This document shows, piece after piece, positions 27,948 through 36,285 of a stretch of 57,564 bases of DNA. A program made the position numbers and the translations under genes. Source of the stretch: Magnetococcales bacterium. GTDB lineage: Bacteria; Pseudomonadota; Magnetococcia; Magnetococcales; UBA8363. Numbering within the stretch: position 1 is the stretch's first letter; every line of letters begins with the position of its first letter. The stretch is taken from contig JADFYU010000014.1 of assembly GCA_015232865.1 (NCBI GenBank), positions 1 through 57,564 of the forward strand, given 5' to 3'. The notes under the pieces are model-generated. The model was not told the origin of the DNA. It worked only from the letters and a program-made list of their open reading frames with translations, and made no database searches.

Positions 27948-28883
27948 ATGAAAATTAAAAAAATGCCAAAATATCTGCTGGTTCTTGCCATGCCGGCTTT
28001 TGTTCTATTGTTTTTGATGGCATCGGCTTCCGAAGTGAAAGCAGAAGCCAAAACAGCGGACGCGGCGGCCGTTTCCGAGGAGAAAGCGGTTTCAGCCGCT
28101 GATGCTAAAGTTCCAGCGGTCACAGAGACGAAACCGGCTCCTGTAGCCGTCAAGATACCAACGATGAACGATAGAGATCTATATGATAACCGGTCTTTGA
28201 TTGAGAAGGGGATTCTTGGATTGCAAAGGGGAGCTGGAGCTGTCACGGAGTCGATCAGCAAATCAGTCAAGAAAACCGGTGACGCTTCCCCTTCTGTGCA
28301 GAATATGAAAAATGACGCCAGTCCCAGTCCGCCGATCCAGGATGATCAAACCAAGAATGTCGATCAACCGACCCTTGATTCAACGGAAAATCCGGGGGAT
28401 CTCTCTTTACAGCCGGAAAACGCTGCCTCTACGGAGCCACCTGTCGAGAAAAAAGTAAAAGAGGTAAAATGGACTCTTGAAAATGGGCCATGTTTGTGGC
28501 ACCAGTCCAATAAAGATAGAGTTCTGGATATCTCGCTCTCTCGGTTAGACGGAACGAGTGGTCAGAATTATCAGGTTGAGATGAAAGGGGAAGGGGTTGT
28601 AAAGGGGAGTGTTAATTTGGATTCCCTCAGCATCTATCTTGTTGTCAAGAATGACAGTCATCAATTTGTCAAAATGATGAAAGATCTGTTTGGAATATCA
28701 GAGTTATACACCATATTGGAGAGAGATTTTGGGATGATCACCTACAAGAACGTCTCTCCTGAATCGTTGTTGTTTTTCATGCAGGTCGCCCGCTTTGGTT
28801 CGGTTATCAATAAAATCGTGCTCAATCCGGCTACGCCTGACGCGATCAATAGGGATCAATCCATTCTAAAATTGTGTCAGTAG
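27948..28883 (+). CDS. secreted alanine-rich protein of unknown function
   Basis: A 311-residue protein with a signal peptide (basic MKIKKMPK, hydrophobic core, SEVKA cleavage-like site near residue 33). A low-complexity Ala/Glu/Val/Pro linker follows to about residue 165, and then a compact C-terminal domain from VKWTLENGPCLWHQ. It starts 6 bp after the subtilase-like gene and is the last gene of the block. The linker resembles those of envelope-spanning or cell-wall-associated proteins. No family recognised. Confidence 0.6.
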   Translation: MKIKKMPKYLLVLAMPAFVLLFLMASASEVKAEAKTADAAAVSEEKAVSAADAKVPAVTETKPAPVAVKIPTMNDRDLYDNRSLIEKGILGLQRGAGAVTESISKSVKKTGDASPSVQNMKNDASPSPPIQDDQTKNVDQPTLDSTENPGDLSLQPENAASTEPPVEKKVKEVKWTLENGPCLWHQSNKDRVLDISLSRLDGTSGQNYQVEMKGEGVVKGSVNLDSLSIYLVVKNDSHQFVKMMKDLFGISELYTILERDFGMITYKNVSPESLLFFMQVARFGSVINKIVLNPATPDAINRDQSILKLCQ

Positions 28884-28905
28884 CTATAGTAGGCCACTAT
28901 AATCC

Positions 28906-29081
28906 TAGTGCTCTTGCTCTCGTTAATTGACAGGTTAAAATCTGCACGACCATAAGTTAAAACGGGTTGGTTTTTTCGGGGCTTTGCCCCGCACCCCACT
29001 GAAGCGGAGAACCGTCCCAGACCCCACCCTTTTTTTTTAATTGTTTTTTGGCCTTCGGCCTGCCCATCAATTGATGAGTGC
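28906..29081 (+). repeat. dispersed 176-bp repeat, copy 1
   Basis: Begins TAGTGCTCTTGCTCTCG and ends CATCAATTGATGAGTGC. It contains the hairpins CGGGGCTTTGCCCCG and GGCCTTCGGCC and the 12-bp palindrome CATCAATTGATG, with T-runs between. A second copy in the same orientation, differing at only about a dozen positions, starts at 41241. It lies 22 bp after the end of the lipoprotein block. It has no coding content. Confidence 0.9.
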
Positions 29082-29104
29082 CGAATCTGGATGATCTTTT
29101 CAAT

Positions 29105-30493
29105 TCATCTGGCATCGTCGAGCTGTCTGGGGTTGTTTGGCAGGGGGAAGGATTTGATCATCCAGAGTAGGAGTAAAAGGCCGGGCAGGGCGGCGGCGGT
29201 GGTCAGCAGGAAAAATGGCCCCCAGCTCATCTGGTCGGCAAACCAGCCGCCGGAGGAGGAGAGCAGGGTGCGTCCAAAGGCCATCAGGGAGGAGAGTAGG
29301 GCATATTGGGTGGCGGTGTAGGCGACATTGCACAGGGCTGAAAGATAGGAGACAAACGCCGCCATCCCCATGCCACTGCTTAAATTTTCTATGGCGATGG
29401 TCAGGGTTAAAACCGTCATGTCATAACCGGTATGGGCCAACCAGACAAACATCAGGTTGGAGGCCATTTGCAGCAAGCCGCACCAGAGCAGCGCTTTCAT
29501 GATTCCGATCCGATTGACCAGGGCGCCGCCGATAAAGCTTCCCATAATCAGGGTAACCAGGCCAAACAGTTTGCTGATGTTGGCAATCTCGATTTTGCTG
29601 AACCCCAGTTCGACGTAAAACGGATTGCTCATCACGCCGGCCAGGGCGTCGCCAAATTTGTAAAGCAGGATGAACAACAGGGTCAGAAGCCAGCCCCGGC
29701 GGGACATGAACTCTGAAAATGGGCCATAAACAGCAATGGATAGCCAGGAAAACAGTCGTCCTCGCCAGCCGCCCAACCAGGGTTTGTTTGCTATGAAAGC
29801 CTCAATTTTCTGTTCTTGTCTTTGAGAGGCGGTGCTGTCATGTCGGACAGGCTCCGGGTTGAGCAAAACCGCTGCGACTCCGATAAAAAGCAGAGCGGCC
29901 ATGGCGATATAGGTCAAAAACCAGCCCAGCAGCGTTGCCAGATAAAGGGCGCCCGCTCCAGAGATGATCATGCCGAGGCGATAGCCCAACACCACCATGG
30001 CGGCACCGGCCCCATACTGTTTTTCTTCCAGAATTTCTACCCGATAGGCATCGATGACAATATCTTGACTGGCGGACCAAAAGGCGGTCAGAAAGGCGAA
30101 CAGAGCGGTTGTGGCGGCGGATTGGCTGGGGTCCGACCAGCCCAGAGCGACAATGGAAGCCATCAATGCCGTCTGGCTTAGCAACATCCAGCTACGTCGA
30201 CGGCCAAAACGTTTGCTCAACCAGGGCAGATCCAGTCGGTCCAGGATGGGGGCCCAGAGAAATTTAAAGGTGTAGGGAGCGCCGGCCAAGGCAAACAGGC
30301 CAATGGAGGTTTTGCTGATTCCAGATTCGGCCAGCCACAAAGAGAGGGTGCCAAAAGTCAGCGCCAGTGGCAGCCCGCTGGAAAAACCCAAAAATAAAAT
30401 GGCTATGACTCGGGGGTGACCATAGACTTCAAGAGAGGATAACCACGGTTTGATATTAATTTTCAAATGCCAAATCGAATCGTAACATTGCAA
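29105..30493 (-). CDS. ampG: AmpG-like muropeptide permease (MFS)
   Basis: A 462-residue MFS protein with twelve hydrophobic segments. FLGFSSGLPLALTFGTLSLWL, GLFALAGAPYTFKFLWAPILDR and LSKRFGRRRSWM match the AmpG subfamily, which imports anhydro-muropeptides for peptidoglycan recycling in the inner membrane. A C-terminal tail reads PNNPRQLDDAR. The ATG lacks a clear ribosome binding site, and an internal start is possible within the first 20 residues. It stands alone between two intergenic repeats. Confidence 0.82.
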   Translation of the reverse strand: MQCYDSIWHLKINIKPWLSSLEVYGHPRVIAILFLGFSSGLPLALTFGTLSLWLAESGISKTSIGLFALAGAPYTFKFLWAPILDRLDLPWLSKRFGRRRSWMLLSQTALMASIVALGWSDPSQSAATTALFAFLTAFWSASQDIVIDAYRVEILEEKQYGAGAAMVVLGYRLGMIISGAGALYLATLLGWFLTYIAMAALLFIGVAAVLLNPEPVRHDSTASQRQEQKIEAFIANKPWLGGWRGRLFSWLSIAVYGPFSEFMSRRGWLLTLLFILLYKFGDALAGVMSNPFYVELGFSKIEIANISKLFGLVTLIMGSFIGGALVNRIGIMKALLWCGLLQMASNLMFVWLAHTGYDMTVLTLTIAIENLSSGMGMAAFVSYLSALCNVAYTATQYALLSSLMAFGRTLLSSSGGWFADQMSWGPFFLLTTAAALPGLLLLLWMIKSFPLPNNPRQLDDAR

Positions 30494-30583
30494 AAAAAAG
30501 GCATGAACCAGGTGGGTGGTTCAGGCTTCTTCCCTTGTTTTACCTGGAGACGACCATATAAGGTTGAACGTGTGTGCATAGCG

Positions 30584-30681
30584 CACTCCATAGATTGATA
30601 TGGTGGATTGGGGAACTCAAAATCACCTGATTGAGAGGTGCGGCGTTTTATCCCTAATTCGTCAGATGAATCTATGGAGTG
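30584..30681. repeat. 13-bp inverted repeat flanking a 72-bp spacer
   Basis: CACTCCATAGATT (30584-30596) is repeated exactly in inverse as AATCTATGGAGTG (30669-30681), and a few further matching bases extend each arm. The enclosed 72 bp has no coding potential. It lies between ampG and the broken end of the recombinase gene and may be a miniature element or its scar. Confidence 0.55.
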
Positions 30682-30723
30682 TGCATGAGGCGTTTTTTCA
30701 ACTGTTATTTTCAGGTAAAAAAA

Positions 30724-31563
30724 CTAGAGTACGCCGTGTCCTGTCAGAGAGGTGGCATGCCCCAAAGAAATGCCCTGGTCGGCTGCACTGGCAATCAGGC
30801 CGGCTCGAAGGCTGAATCCGCTATAATGAGCCGGGTCAAGGCCGATGGATTGAACGCGCTCTTTGACGATCAGGGCAACGCCATGGCCGGTTAGCGGTTT
30901 TCCGGAACGTTTGCCATGGCGATTGATGCCTTGGAAAACCGCGCCTTCATTGATTTCGGAAATATCCAACCATTCCCGTAGAGCTTGAACCGCACAGACC
31001 GAACCGCTGGCGGTTGGAATGGCGACCTTGCTTTTGGGGAGAATGATCTCCCAGCCTTCCTCTTTTTCAGAGAGATCGTGGCGTTCCAGCGAGATGAGAT
31101 CGGAACGACGGAGTCCTCCGGCAAATCCGATTAAAATCAGAGCTTTGTCACGTTTATCTTTGAGTCTGTCCCCCATATTGGAGACCATGGCGATAATTTT
31201 TTCCTTGGTCAAAGGAGCGACCTGGCGTTGATCCTGACCATGTTTCTGTTTAATGCCTTTCAGAACAGCGTGGACCAGCTCTGTTTTGGTCGGGTCCGGT
31301 AATCCTTGTGCCGTATGGGATTTGCCGATTGAGACTTTCCAACGGGCGAGGGTCGCGTATTTGTGCGAGTTGGCGTGGGCAACCAGATAGGAGGCAACCG
31401 TCTTGGACGAAGCCGGAACTTCTCCACCCCACTCTACAAATCGTCGAAGGTCTCCCCAGTAAGCAGCGCGGGTATTGTCAGCCAGAGCTGCGGCTTGCGC
31501 ATAAGCTTGCACTTGGGGTGGCAGATCATGAATCTCGGAAGGGGGGGAGGGAAAGGCACCCAT
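30724..31563 (-). pseudogene. truncated tyrosine recombinase/integrase
   Basis: A 279-residue frame. Residues ~15-100 are a core-binding helical domain (AYAQAAALADNTRAAYWGDL). The catalytic domain follows, with AGGLRRSDLISL (box I Arg), PKSK (Lys) and FSLRAGLIASAA (box II). In box II the histidine normally before SLR is Phe. The frame ends in a TAG just after SLTGHGVL, before the region that carries the catalytic tyrosine, and no YIRR-like motif follows in any frame. It therefore lacks two catalytic residues and should be inactive. GGAG precedes the ATG. Confidence 0.8.
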
Positions 31564-31598
31564 TTAAAACTCCAATTCTGACTTCAATTAAATTATAA

Positions 31599-31630
31599 CG
31601 AAACAAGCAGTTCTGTACTGTTTTGTTTCG
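31599..31630. promoter_or_regulatory. 32-bp imperfect palindrome upstream of the recombinase
   Basis: CGAAACAA-g-CAGT and ACTG-tt-TTGTTTCG face each other around a 5-bp centre, 36 bp before the recombinase start. It could be a recombination core site, an operator or a hairpin (CCCTTTTTG follows on the plus strand). The rest of 31564-31948 is A+T-rich with no convincing gene. Confidence 0.4.
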
Positions 31631-31948
31631 CCCTTTTTGAAACAGCCAACTCATCGGCCGCATCATCTCTTGTTACTCTTTTTAAATTCTGCTAAATGTT
31701 GTATTTTTTCACACCTGACGAGTAAGGCTCGAATCCAGAAATCTTTACCGATCGATTCAAGTATTTCGTTTAAAAAAACAGGTGTTAATCATCTCTGTTT
31801 TCATGCTGACCTGTTCCGGCATAGAGCGGGCCAACGGAAACAGGAGTTTGCAATGTTGAGGCCAAAAATTGTTCGTGATATTCTCCCCAATGGATAAAGC
31901 ACCAAAATCGATTGGCCAGGGCCATCTTACCCGAAAGGAAATTTAGAA

Positions 31949-32113
31949 ATGGAAGCCTCTTTTTCAAATAAGGATGTGTTGGGTCTTCAAGAGGGAATTT
32001 GTGAAGAGTGCAATGGTACGGGTAAACGGTTATCTCTTGATTTAGATGAAGAATTTCTTGATTGCGATTGGTGTTGTGGAACCGGAAACATGATGCCGTT
32101 GGAGTCGGAATAG
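31949..32113 (+). CDS. 54-residue protein with a DnaJ-type zinc finger
   Basis: A short frame with AAGGA 9 nt before the ATG. It contains CEECNGTGKR and CDWCCGTGN, two CxxCxGxG-type half-sites 17 residues apart. That is the pairing that makes one zinc centre in DnaJ central domains and in many small proteins. No other domain is present. It could bind zinc and act as a small chaperone-like or redox protein. It is isolated between the recombinase and the M23 peptidase. Confidence 0.65.
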   Translation: MEASFSNKDVLGLQEGICEECNGTGKRLSLDLDEEFLDCDWCCGTGNMMPLESE

Positions 32114-32403
32114 GATGGAACGGATTGCGTGTGGATCAAAAATTGGGAAGCGTATTTTCTTGAGGTAAAATTATAAGACTCCTCTGCACAAAGAGCAGTG
32201 GTCAGCGGTTTGGTTGCTCTTGGCCGTCAAATTCTCATGGAAAGTGGATAACCTTTCAGTTCAGCACCAATTTTTTATCCCCAAAAAACCCGATCATGAA
32301 TTTTTTCAATTGACCGATAATATAGTGATCCTCCTTCACGAATGGGGCGGGTTGCAAAACAGGCTTTGGTTAAGCTTCCAAAAGAGCTGGGTTGTTATAA
32401 TAT

Positions 32404-33396
32404 ATGGAAAATGAAAGTAATTTCAGGCGTGACATTGAAAATCTGATTGAGCGGATGAATCATCGGTTGCGCCCTTTACAGCCTAGACCTTTCCGGAGTT
32501 TTCGGCTGGTTGTCGGTCTTGTTTTAACTCTGCTCTCGGCGGTGTCGACCATTCATTTTTCATCTGTTTTCCAGGGGTTGTCAAAATCAAGCGCGGACAG
32601 GGCTACGGAAGAGGTCCGGCAACGCAACCAGGACGCCATTATTTTGTCAGCATTAAAATTTGAACGGCTGGACACCTCCAGATTTCCAGCTCTATCGGAT
32701 CTCTCTCCAACTCTTGATTCGGTTTCGGAGCTTTTTTCAGAAGAAAATGTCAAAAATCCATCGTTCCTGCCGCCCGATCCCCGGTTTCACAATGTTATCG
32801 ATTCTTTGATTCTCAGCTACCTGCAACCCATGGACGAGGTAAATATTCGGTTTAAAAAGTCGTTGTTACAAGAGATTCCAAACGGATACCCGGTCGATTA
32901 CAAGGGGGTGACCAGCCCTTATGGGGATCGGATACACCCGATATTGGGCGAAATGAGTCTGCATCGTGGCATTGATTTGCGGTCTGGTTTGGGTAATGTG
33001 GTGGTGAGTACGGCTGACGGCGTGGTCTCATCGGTTCGGGCCGGCAAGAAAAAAAGCGGCTTGGGGCGGTCCGTGAGCGTGCAGCACAACCACGGATTCA
33101 TGACCCGCTATGGTCATTTGCAAACGATCCTGGTCAAGCCGGGGGATTTTATCAAAAAAGGCCAGATCATCGCCCGTTCCGGGCAGAGTGGATTGACAGA
33201 CGGCCCCCATCTACATTACGAAGTCCATTTTTTAAATCAAACAAAAAATCCACAGCATTTTTTGGTTTGGGATCTGGATAATTTTGACGCTCTATTTCAG
33301 ACGGAGCGAGACATCCAGTGGTCAACTCTGATTGACCGTCTGTATGCCAGACTAAAAAATATGGAGCAGCCTTCGGTTCATGTTGTCAAGCGATAA
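32404..33396 (+). CDS. M23-family zinc metallopeptidase (LytM type), membrane-anchored
   Basis: A 330-residue protein. One transmembrane helix lies near residues 36-58, followed by a helical region and then the LytM domain. The domain has SPYGDRIHPILGEMSLHRGIDL (HxxxD metal ligands), GNVVVSTADGVV and GPHLHYEVHF (HxH). It probably cuts peptidoglycan cross-bridges in the periplasm or activates amidases; all zinc ligands are kept. TATAAT sits only 2 bp before the first ATG, so translation may start at a second in-frame ATG at 32458 instead. The 290 bp before it hold no gene. Confidence 0.82.
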   Translation: MENESNFRRDIENLIERMNHRLRPLQPRPFRSFRLVVGLVLTLLSAVSTIHFSSVFQGLSKSSADRATEEVRQRNQDAIILSALKFERLDTSRFPALSDLSPTLDSVSELFSEENVKNPSFLPPDPRFHNVIDSLILSYLQPMDEVNIRFKKSLLQEIPNGYPVDYKGVTSPYGDRIHPILGEMSLHRGIDLRSGLGNVVVSTADGVVSSVRAGKKKSGLGRSVSVQHNHGFMTRYGHLQTILVKPGDFIKKGQIIARSGQSGLTDGPHLHYEVHFLNQTKNPQHFLVWDLDNFDALFQTERDIQWSTLIDRLYARLKNMEQPSVHVVKR

Positions 33397-33424
33397 GGAG
33401 TCATCGCGGACCAAAAGATTGGTT

Positions 33425-33685
33425 TTAGTTGAGAGACCCGGTTTCATGGGCATTGACCATCATCAAGACCCGCTTTCGGACAAAGCTCCACTCATAATTG
33501 GCGAGGTCGCAGACCATTTGAAAATGTTGGCCGCCCTCTTGAAACCAGCGAATCGCTCGGGCTTTCTCCTCAGGGTCCCGGTGGGATAAAGCGTCGCTGA
33601 GCGCGCTTTCCAGAACCGCACTCCAGAGCAACTGTTCCGGTGTGAAATGTGGCTTCCCCCAGGCGCCTTGGACAGTATCCATCAT
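33425..33685 (-). CDS. small hypothetical protein
   Basis: An 86-residue soluble protein, MDTVQGAWGKPHFTPEQLLW and onward, rich in Trp, Glu and Ala and mostly helical. The ATG has GGGGG a few bases upstream; an in-frame ATG at 33727 lacks one. It lies alone on the minus strand between two plus-strand genes. EQLLWSAVLESALSDALS and EEKARAIRWF look like amphipathic helices. No family recognised. Confidence 0.5.
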   Translation of the reverse strand: MMDTVQGAWGKPHFTPEQLLWSAVLESALSDALSHRDPEEKARAIRWFQEGGQHFQMVCDLANYEWSFVRKRVLMMVNAHETGSLN

Positions 33686-33788
33686 GATCCCCCTCAAGAA
33701 ATTATAGCATGTTGATTTTGTCAGCAATTTTTAAGCCACTCTGGTTGGTCAGCGTATCCGGCCAACCGACATCAGAGAGGAGGTCGTT

Positions 33789-35903
33789 TTGATTCGGCGA
33801 GGAGTACTACTTTTATTTAAACTCATATTCCGACTGAAGATTTCTGGTTTGGAACAGATAAAATCATCGATCGGCAGCGCTTTGATCGTTGTCAATCTTC
33901 GGTCGCGACTGGATGTGATTCTGATTGCCGCCTTGTTGGATACCGGCAGTTGGCTGGTGGTCAGTCAAGGATTTATTCCCGGCCCGTTTTGGCAACGACT
34001 GTTTGCCGGGATTCATTTTAAATCGATGGAATCTCAAGTCCAAGAGGGGTGGCGGGGGGTTGAGTGCTTTTTGCGGAAGGGGGGCGTGGTGGCTCTTTTT
34101 CCGGAGTGGGTTCCAGCGGCCGACGACTCTTTCTCCAAAATGGAGGAGGGGCCTTTGCTCGGTGCGAGAGTGGTCGGGGCTACGGTTTTCGCTCTTCATC
34201 TGGACGGCAGCCAATATCGACAAGGCTCCGGTCGAGAACCGGCCCTGCCTCGGCGTCTCTTTCCGGCGCTTTCTTTGTCGGTCCTGCGGCCAGAGATGAA
34301 CGATGCTCTGCTGGTAGACCTGCTTGGGCAGGCAATGGTTGCCCATTTTAAAGGCCGGGAGACGCTTTGGAATGCGCTCTGTCGGGCTGGACGTCTGCAC
34401 GGTCTGGCCAAGCCGGTATTGGCCGACTCGACCGGCGTAACCCTCACCTACAGGCAGATGTTTGTCCGGGCGCGCTCTTTGGGGGCTGTGCTGGCCAAAA
34501 AAAGTCATCCCAAAGAGCGGATTGGTATTTTACTTCCCACCTCTGTGGCTGGTGTGGTCACCTTCTTTGCACTACTGGCTTGGGGCCGGGTTCCGGTTCT
34601 GCTAAATTTTACCAGCTCCGAACACACCTTGATCAGCGCTTGCAAAACCGGGGGGATTACAACGGTGATTACTGCGCGGCTTTTTGCCGCCCGCGCCGGA
34701 TTGACGGAAAAACTGGCCGTTGTCGGACAGTCGGTCAATTTACTCTATCTGGAAGATTTGCGCTTGGAGATCGGCCTGGCTGAAAAAATTTTCGGCCTGA
34801 TCGGTCTGTTTTGGCCGGAGTGGGGCCGGAACGGTTTTGCTGATGATCCGAGGGAACAGGCGGTGATTCTTTTTACCTCCGGTTCGGAGGGGGAGCCGAA
34901 AGGGGTGGTGCTCTCCCATGATAATTTGCTCTGTAACATGGTGCAGATTCGGTCTCGAATCGGCCTTCGTGCCGATGATTTGTTTTTGAATGTCCTGCCT
35001 CTTTTCCATGGCTTCGGCCTGACGGTTGGAACCCTGGCCCCCCTGTTAGCCGGAGTCCGCTGCCACCTGCATCCGTCCCCCTTAGAGTATAAAAAAATTT
35101 CTGAATTGGCCTTTCAGACCAAAGCGACCATTTTTGCCGGCACCAATACCTTTTTGGCCGGGGTGGCGCGGGTGGCTCATCCCTTTGACTTTCATACCAT
35201 CAGGGTGTTGGTGGCCGGAGCCGAAGTATTGCGCGAAGAGACACGACAACTTTGGATGGAAAAATTTGGCGTGCGCATATTTGAAGGCTATGGCGTTACG
35301 GAAGCCAGCCCGGTTTTGGCGGTCAATACAACTATTTTAAATCGCAGTGGCACGGTCGGACGGTTGCTGCCCGGTATTGAGTACCAATTGCAGTCGGTGG
35401 CGGGCATTGCCAAAGGTGGGGTGTTGATGGTCAAAGGGGAAAACATCATGATCGGATATCTGTTGCCGGAGTCCGGTCTTGTTCCGCGTCGATTGGAAAC
35501 GTCGCTGGGTTTTGACTGGTATGATACCGGGGATGTGGTGGTGGTGGACGGGTTGGGATTTTTACGGATCGTCGATCGGGTCAAACGGTTTGCCAAGGTC
35601 GGCGGAGAGATGATCTCCTTGGCAACCGTCGAGCAATGTGCCGCATCGGTGTGGCCCCACAGTCATCATGCGGCAGTAGCCGTTGCCGATGCAAAAAAAG
35701 GCGAGAAAATTTGTTTGTTGACTGACCAAACCGATGCGGAGCGGACGATATTGTTTGAATATATCAAAAATCAGGGGTTGACCGCGCTCTACCTGCCCGG
35801 ACAGATTTTTACGCTGAACGTCCTGCCGATTACAGGAACGGGAAAAGTCGATTATGTGGCGGTCAAACAGAGGTTGTCTGAGATTGTCGATTCTAACCGA
35901 TGA
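33789..35903 (+). CDS. acyltransferase / acyl-ACP synthetase fusion (Aas-like), degenerate acyltransferase half
   Basis: A 704-residue two-domain protein. Residues 1-200 resemble a PlsC/Aas acyltransferase, but the catalytic HxxxxD is NLRSRLD (His replaced by Leu), and the FPEG motif is FPEWVPAADDS. Residues 215-700 are an AMP-forming ligase: ILFTSGSEGEPKGVVLSHDN (P-loop), GYGVTEASPV, and YDTGDVVVVDGLGFLRIVDR. ITGTGKVD carries the C-terminal lysine. The ligase half is complete and should activate fatty acids. The acyltransferase half is probably inactive or altered. The start is TTG with GGAGG 5-6 nt upstream. Confidence 0.8.
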   Translation: MIRRGVLLLFKLIFRLKISGLEQIKSSIGSALIVVNLRSRLDVILIAALLDTGSWLVVSQGFIPGPFWQRLFAGIHFKSMESQVQEGWRGVECFLRKGGVVALFPEWVPAADDSFSKMEEGPLLGARVVGATVFALHLDGSQYRQGSGREPALPRRLFPALSLSVLRPEMNDALLVDLLGQAMVAHFKGRETLWNALCRAGRLHGLAKPVLADSTGVTLTYRQMFVRARSLGAVLAKKSHPKERIGILLPTSVAGVVTFFALLAWGRVPVLLNFTSSEHTLISACKTGGITTVITARLFAARAGLTEKLAVVGQSVNLLYLEDLRLEIGLAEKIFGLIGLFWPEWGRNGFADDPREQAVILFTSGSEGEPKGVVLSHDNLLCNMVQIRSRIGLRADDLFLNVLPLFHGFGLTVGTLAPLLAGVRCHLHPSPLEYKKISELAFQTKATIFAGTNTFLAGVARVAHPFDFHTIRVLVAGAEVLREETRQLWMEKFGVRIFEGYGVTEASPVLAVNTTILNRSGTVGRLLPGIEYQLQSVAGIAKGGVLMVKGENIMIGYLLPESGLVPRRLETSLGFDWYDTGDVVVVDGLGFLRIVDRVKRFAKVGGEMISLATVEQCAASVWPHSHHAAVAVADAKKGEKICLLTDQTDAERTILFEYIKNQGLTALYLPGQIFTLNVLPITGTGKVDYVAVKQRLSEIVDSNR

Positions 35904-36285
35904 CAACCTGGCCCTCGATGATCGATGTCGGAACCGGGTCCAGGGACTCCCCTTCGCAATCTTCACTCAGGCAGGCCCCGGTCTTTAACGCGTAGGTCGC
36001 GCCATGAACGCCACAGCGGATCAGTGAGGCGTTTTCGGGGTGCAGAAAATTGCCGACACCATTGGGATTGAGGGGGGTGCCATGAAAATGCTTGCAGCTG
36101 TTGATATAGGCGATTGAACGACCCTCAACCAAAAAAACCATCATGCGAAATGTCTGGTTTTCGGTGTGAAAGATAAACTCTTTGCCGCTGCTCTCTGAGA
36201 GTTCGTCTTGATGACAGAGAATAAAACCCGGCTTGGGAGCGACCGGATTGTCGGACCAATGCTGTGCCGGGGTCATTGTCATCAA
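35893..36285 (-). CDS. Rieske-type [2Fe-2S] protein
   Basis: A 130-residue soluble protein with the Rieske cluster ligands CKH (CxH) and CGVH (CxxH), 23 residues apart, followed by ATYALKTGACL. It is a ferredoxin-like Rieske protein, as found with oxygenases, and has no membrane anchor. Its start overlaps the stop of the upstream metallophosphoesterase gene by 4 bp, so the two are probably cotranscribed. Its end overlaps the convergent acyl-ACP synthetase gene by 11 bp. No oxygenase partner is nearby. Confidence 0.83.
   Translation of the reverse strand: MMTMTPAQHWSDNPVAPKPGFILCHQDELSESSGKEFIFHTENQTFRMMVFLVEGRSIAYINSCKHFHGTPLNPNGVGNFLHPENASLIRCGVHGATYALKTGACLSEDCEGESLDPVPTSIIEGQVVIG

Noticed and set aside
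28974..29062. The CGGGGCTTTGCCCCG and GGCCTTCGGCC hairpins as intrinsic terminators
   Set aside because: The T-runs precede the hairpins on the plus strand, and A-runs follow them on the minus strand, so neither direction has the required 3' U-tract. They are better seen as parts of the dispersed repeat.
30563..30577. Partial match (GTTGAACGTGTGT) to the reverse complement of the 60-bp leader repeat
   Set aside because: Only 13 bp match and none of the other conserved blocks are present, so it is probably chance.
31637..31897. 86-codon plus-strand frame upstream of the zinc finger microprotein
   Set aside because: It lacks a ribosome binding site and has a His/Ser-rich, non-protein-like start. 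An internal ATG with AGGAG gives only 14 codons, so nothing can be supported.
32396..32401. TATAAT directly before the M23 peptidase ATG as evidence of a leaderless transcript
   Set aside because: It is too close to the ATG to be its -10, and no -35 was found at proper spacing. At most it argues for the internal start at 32458.
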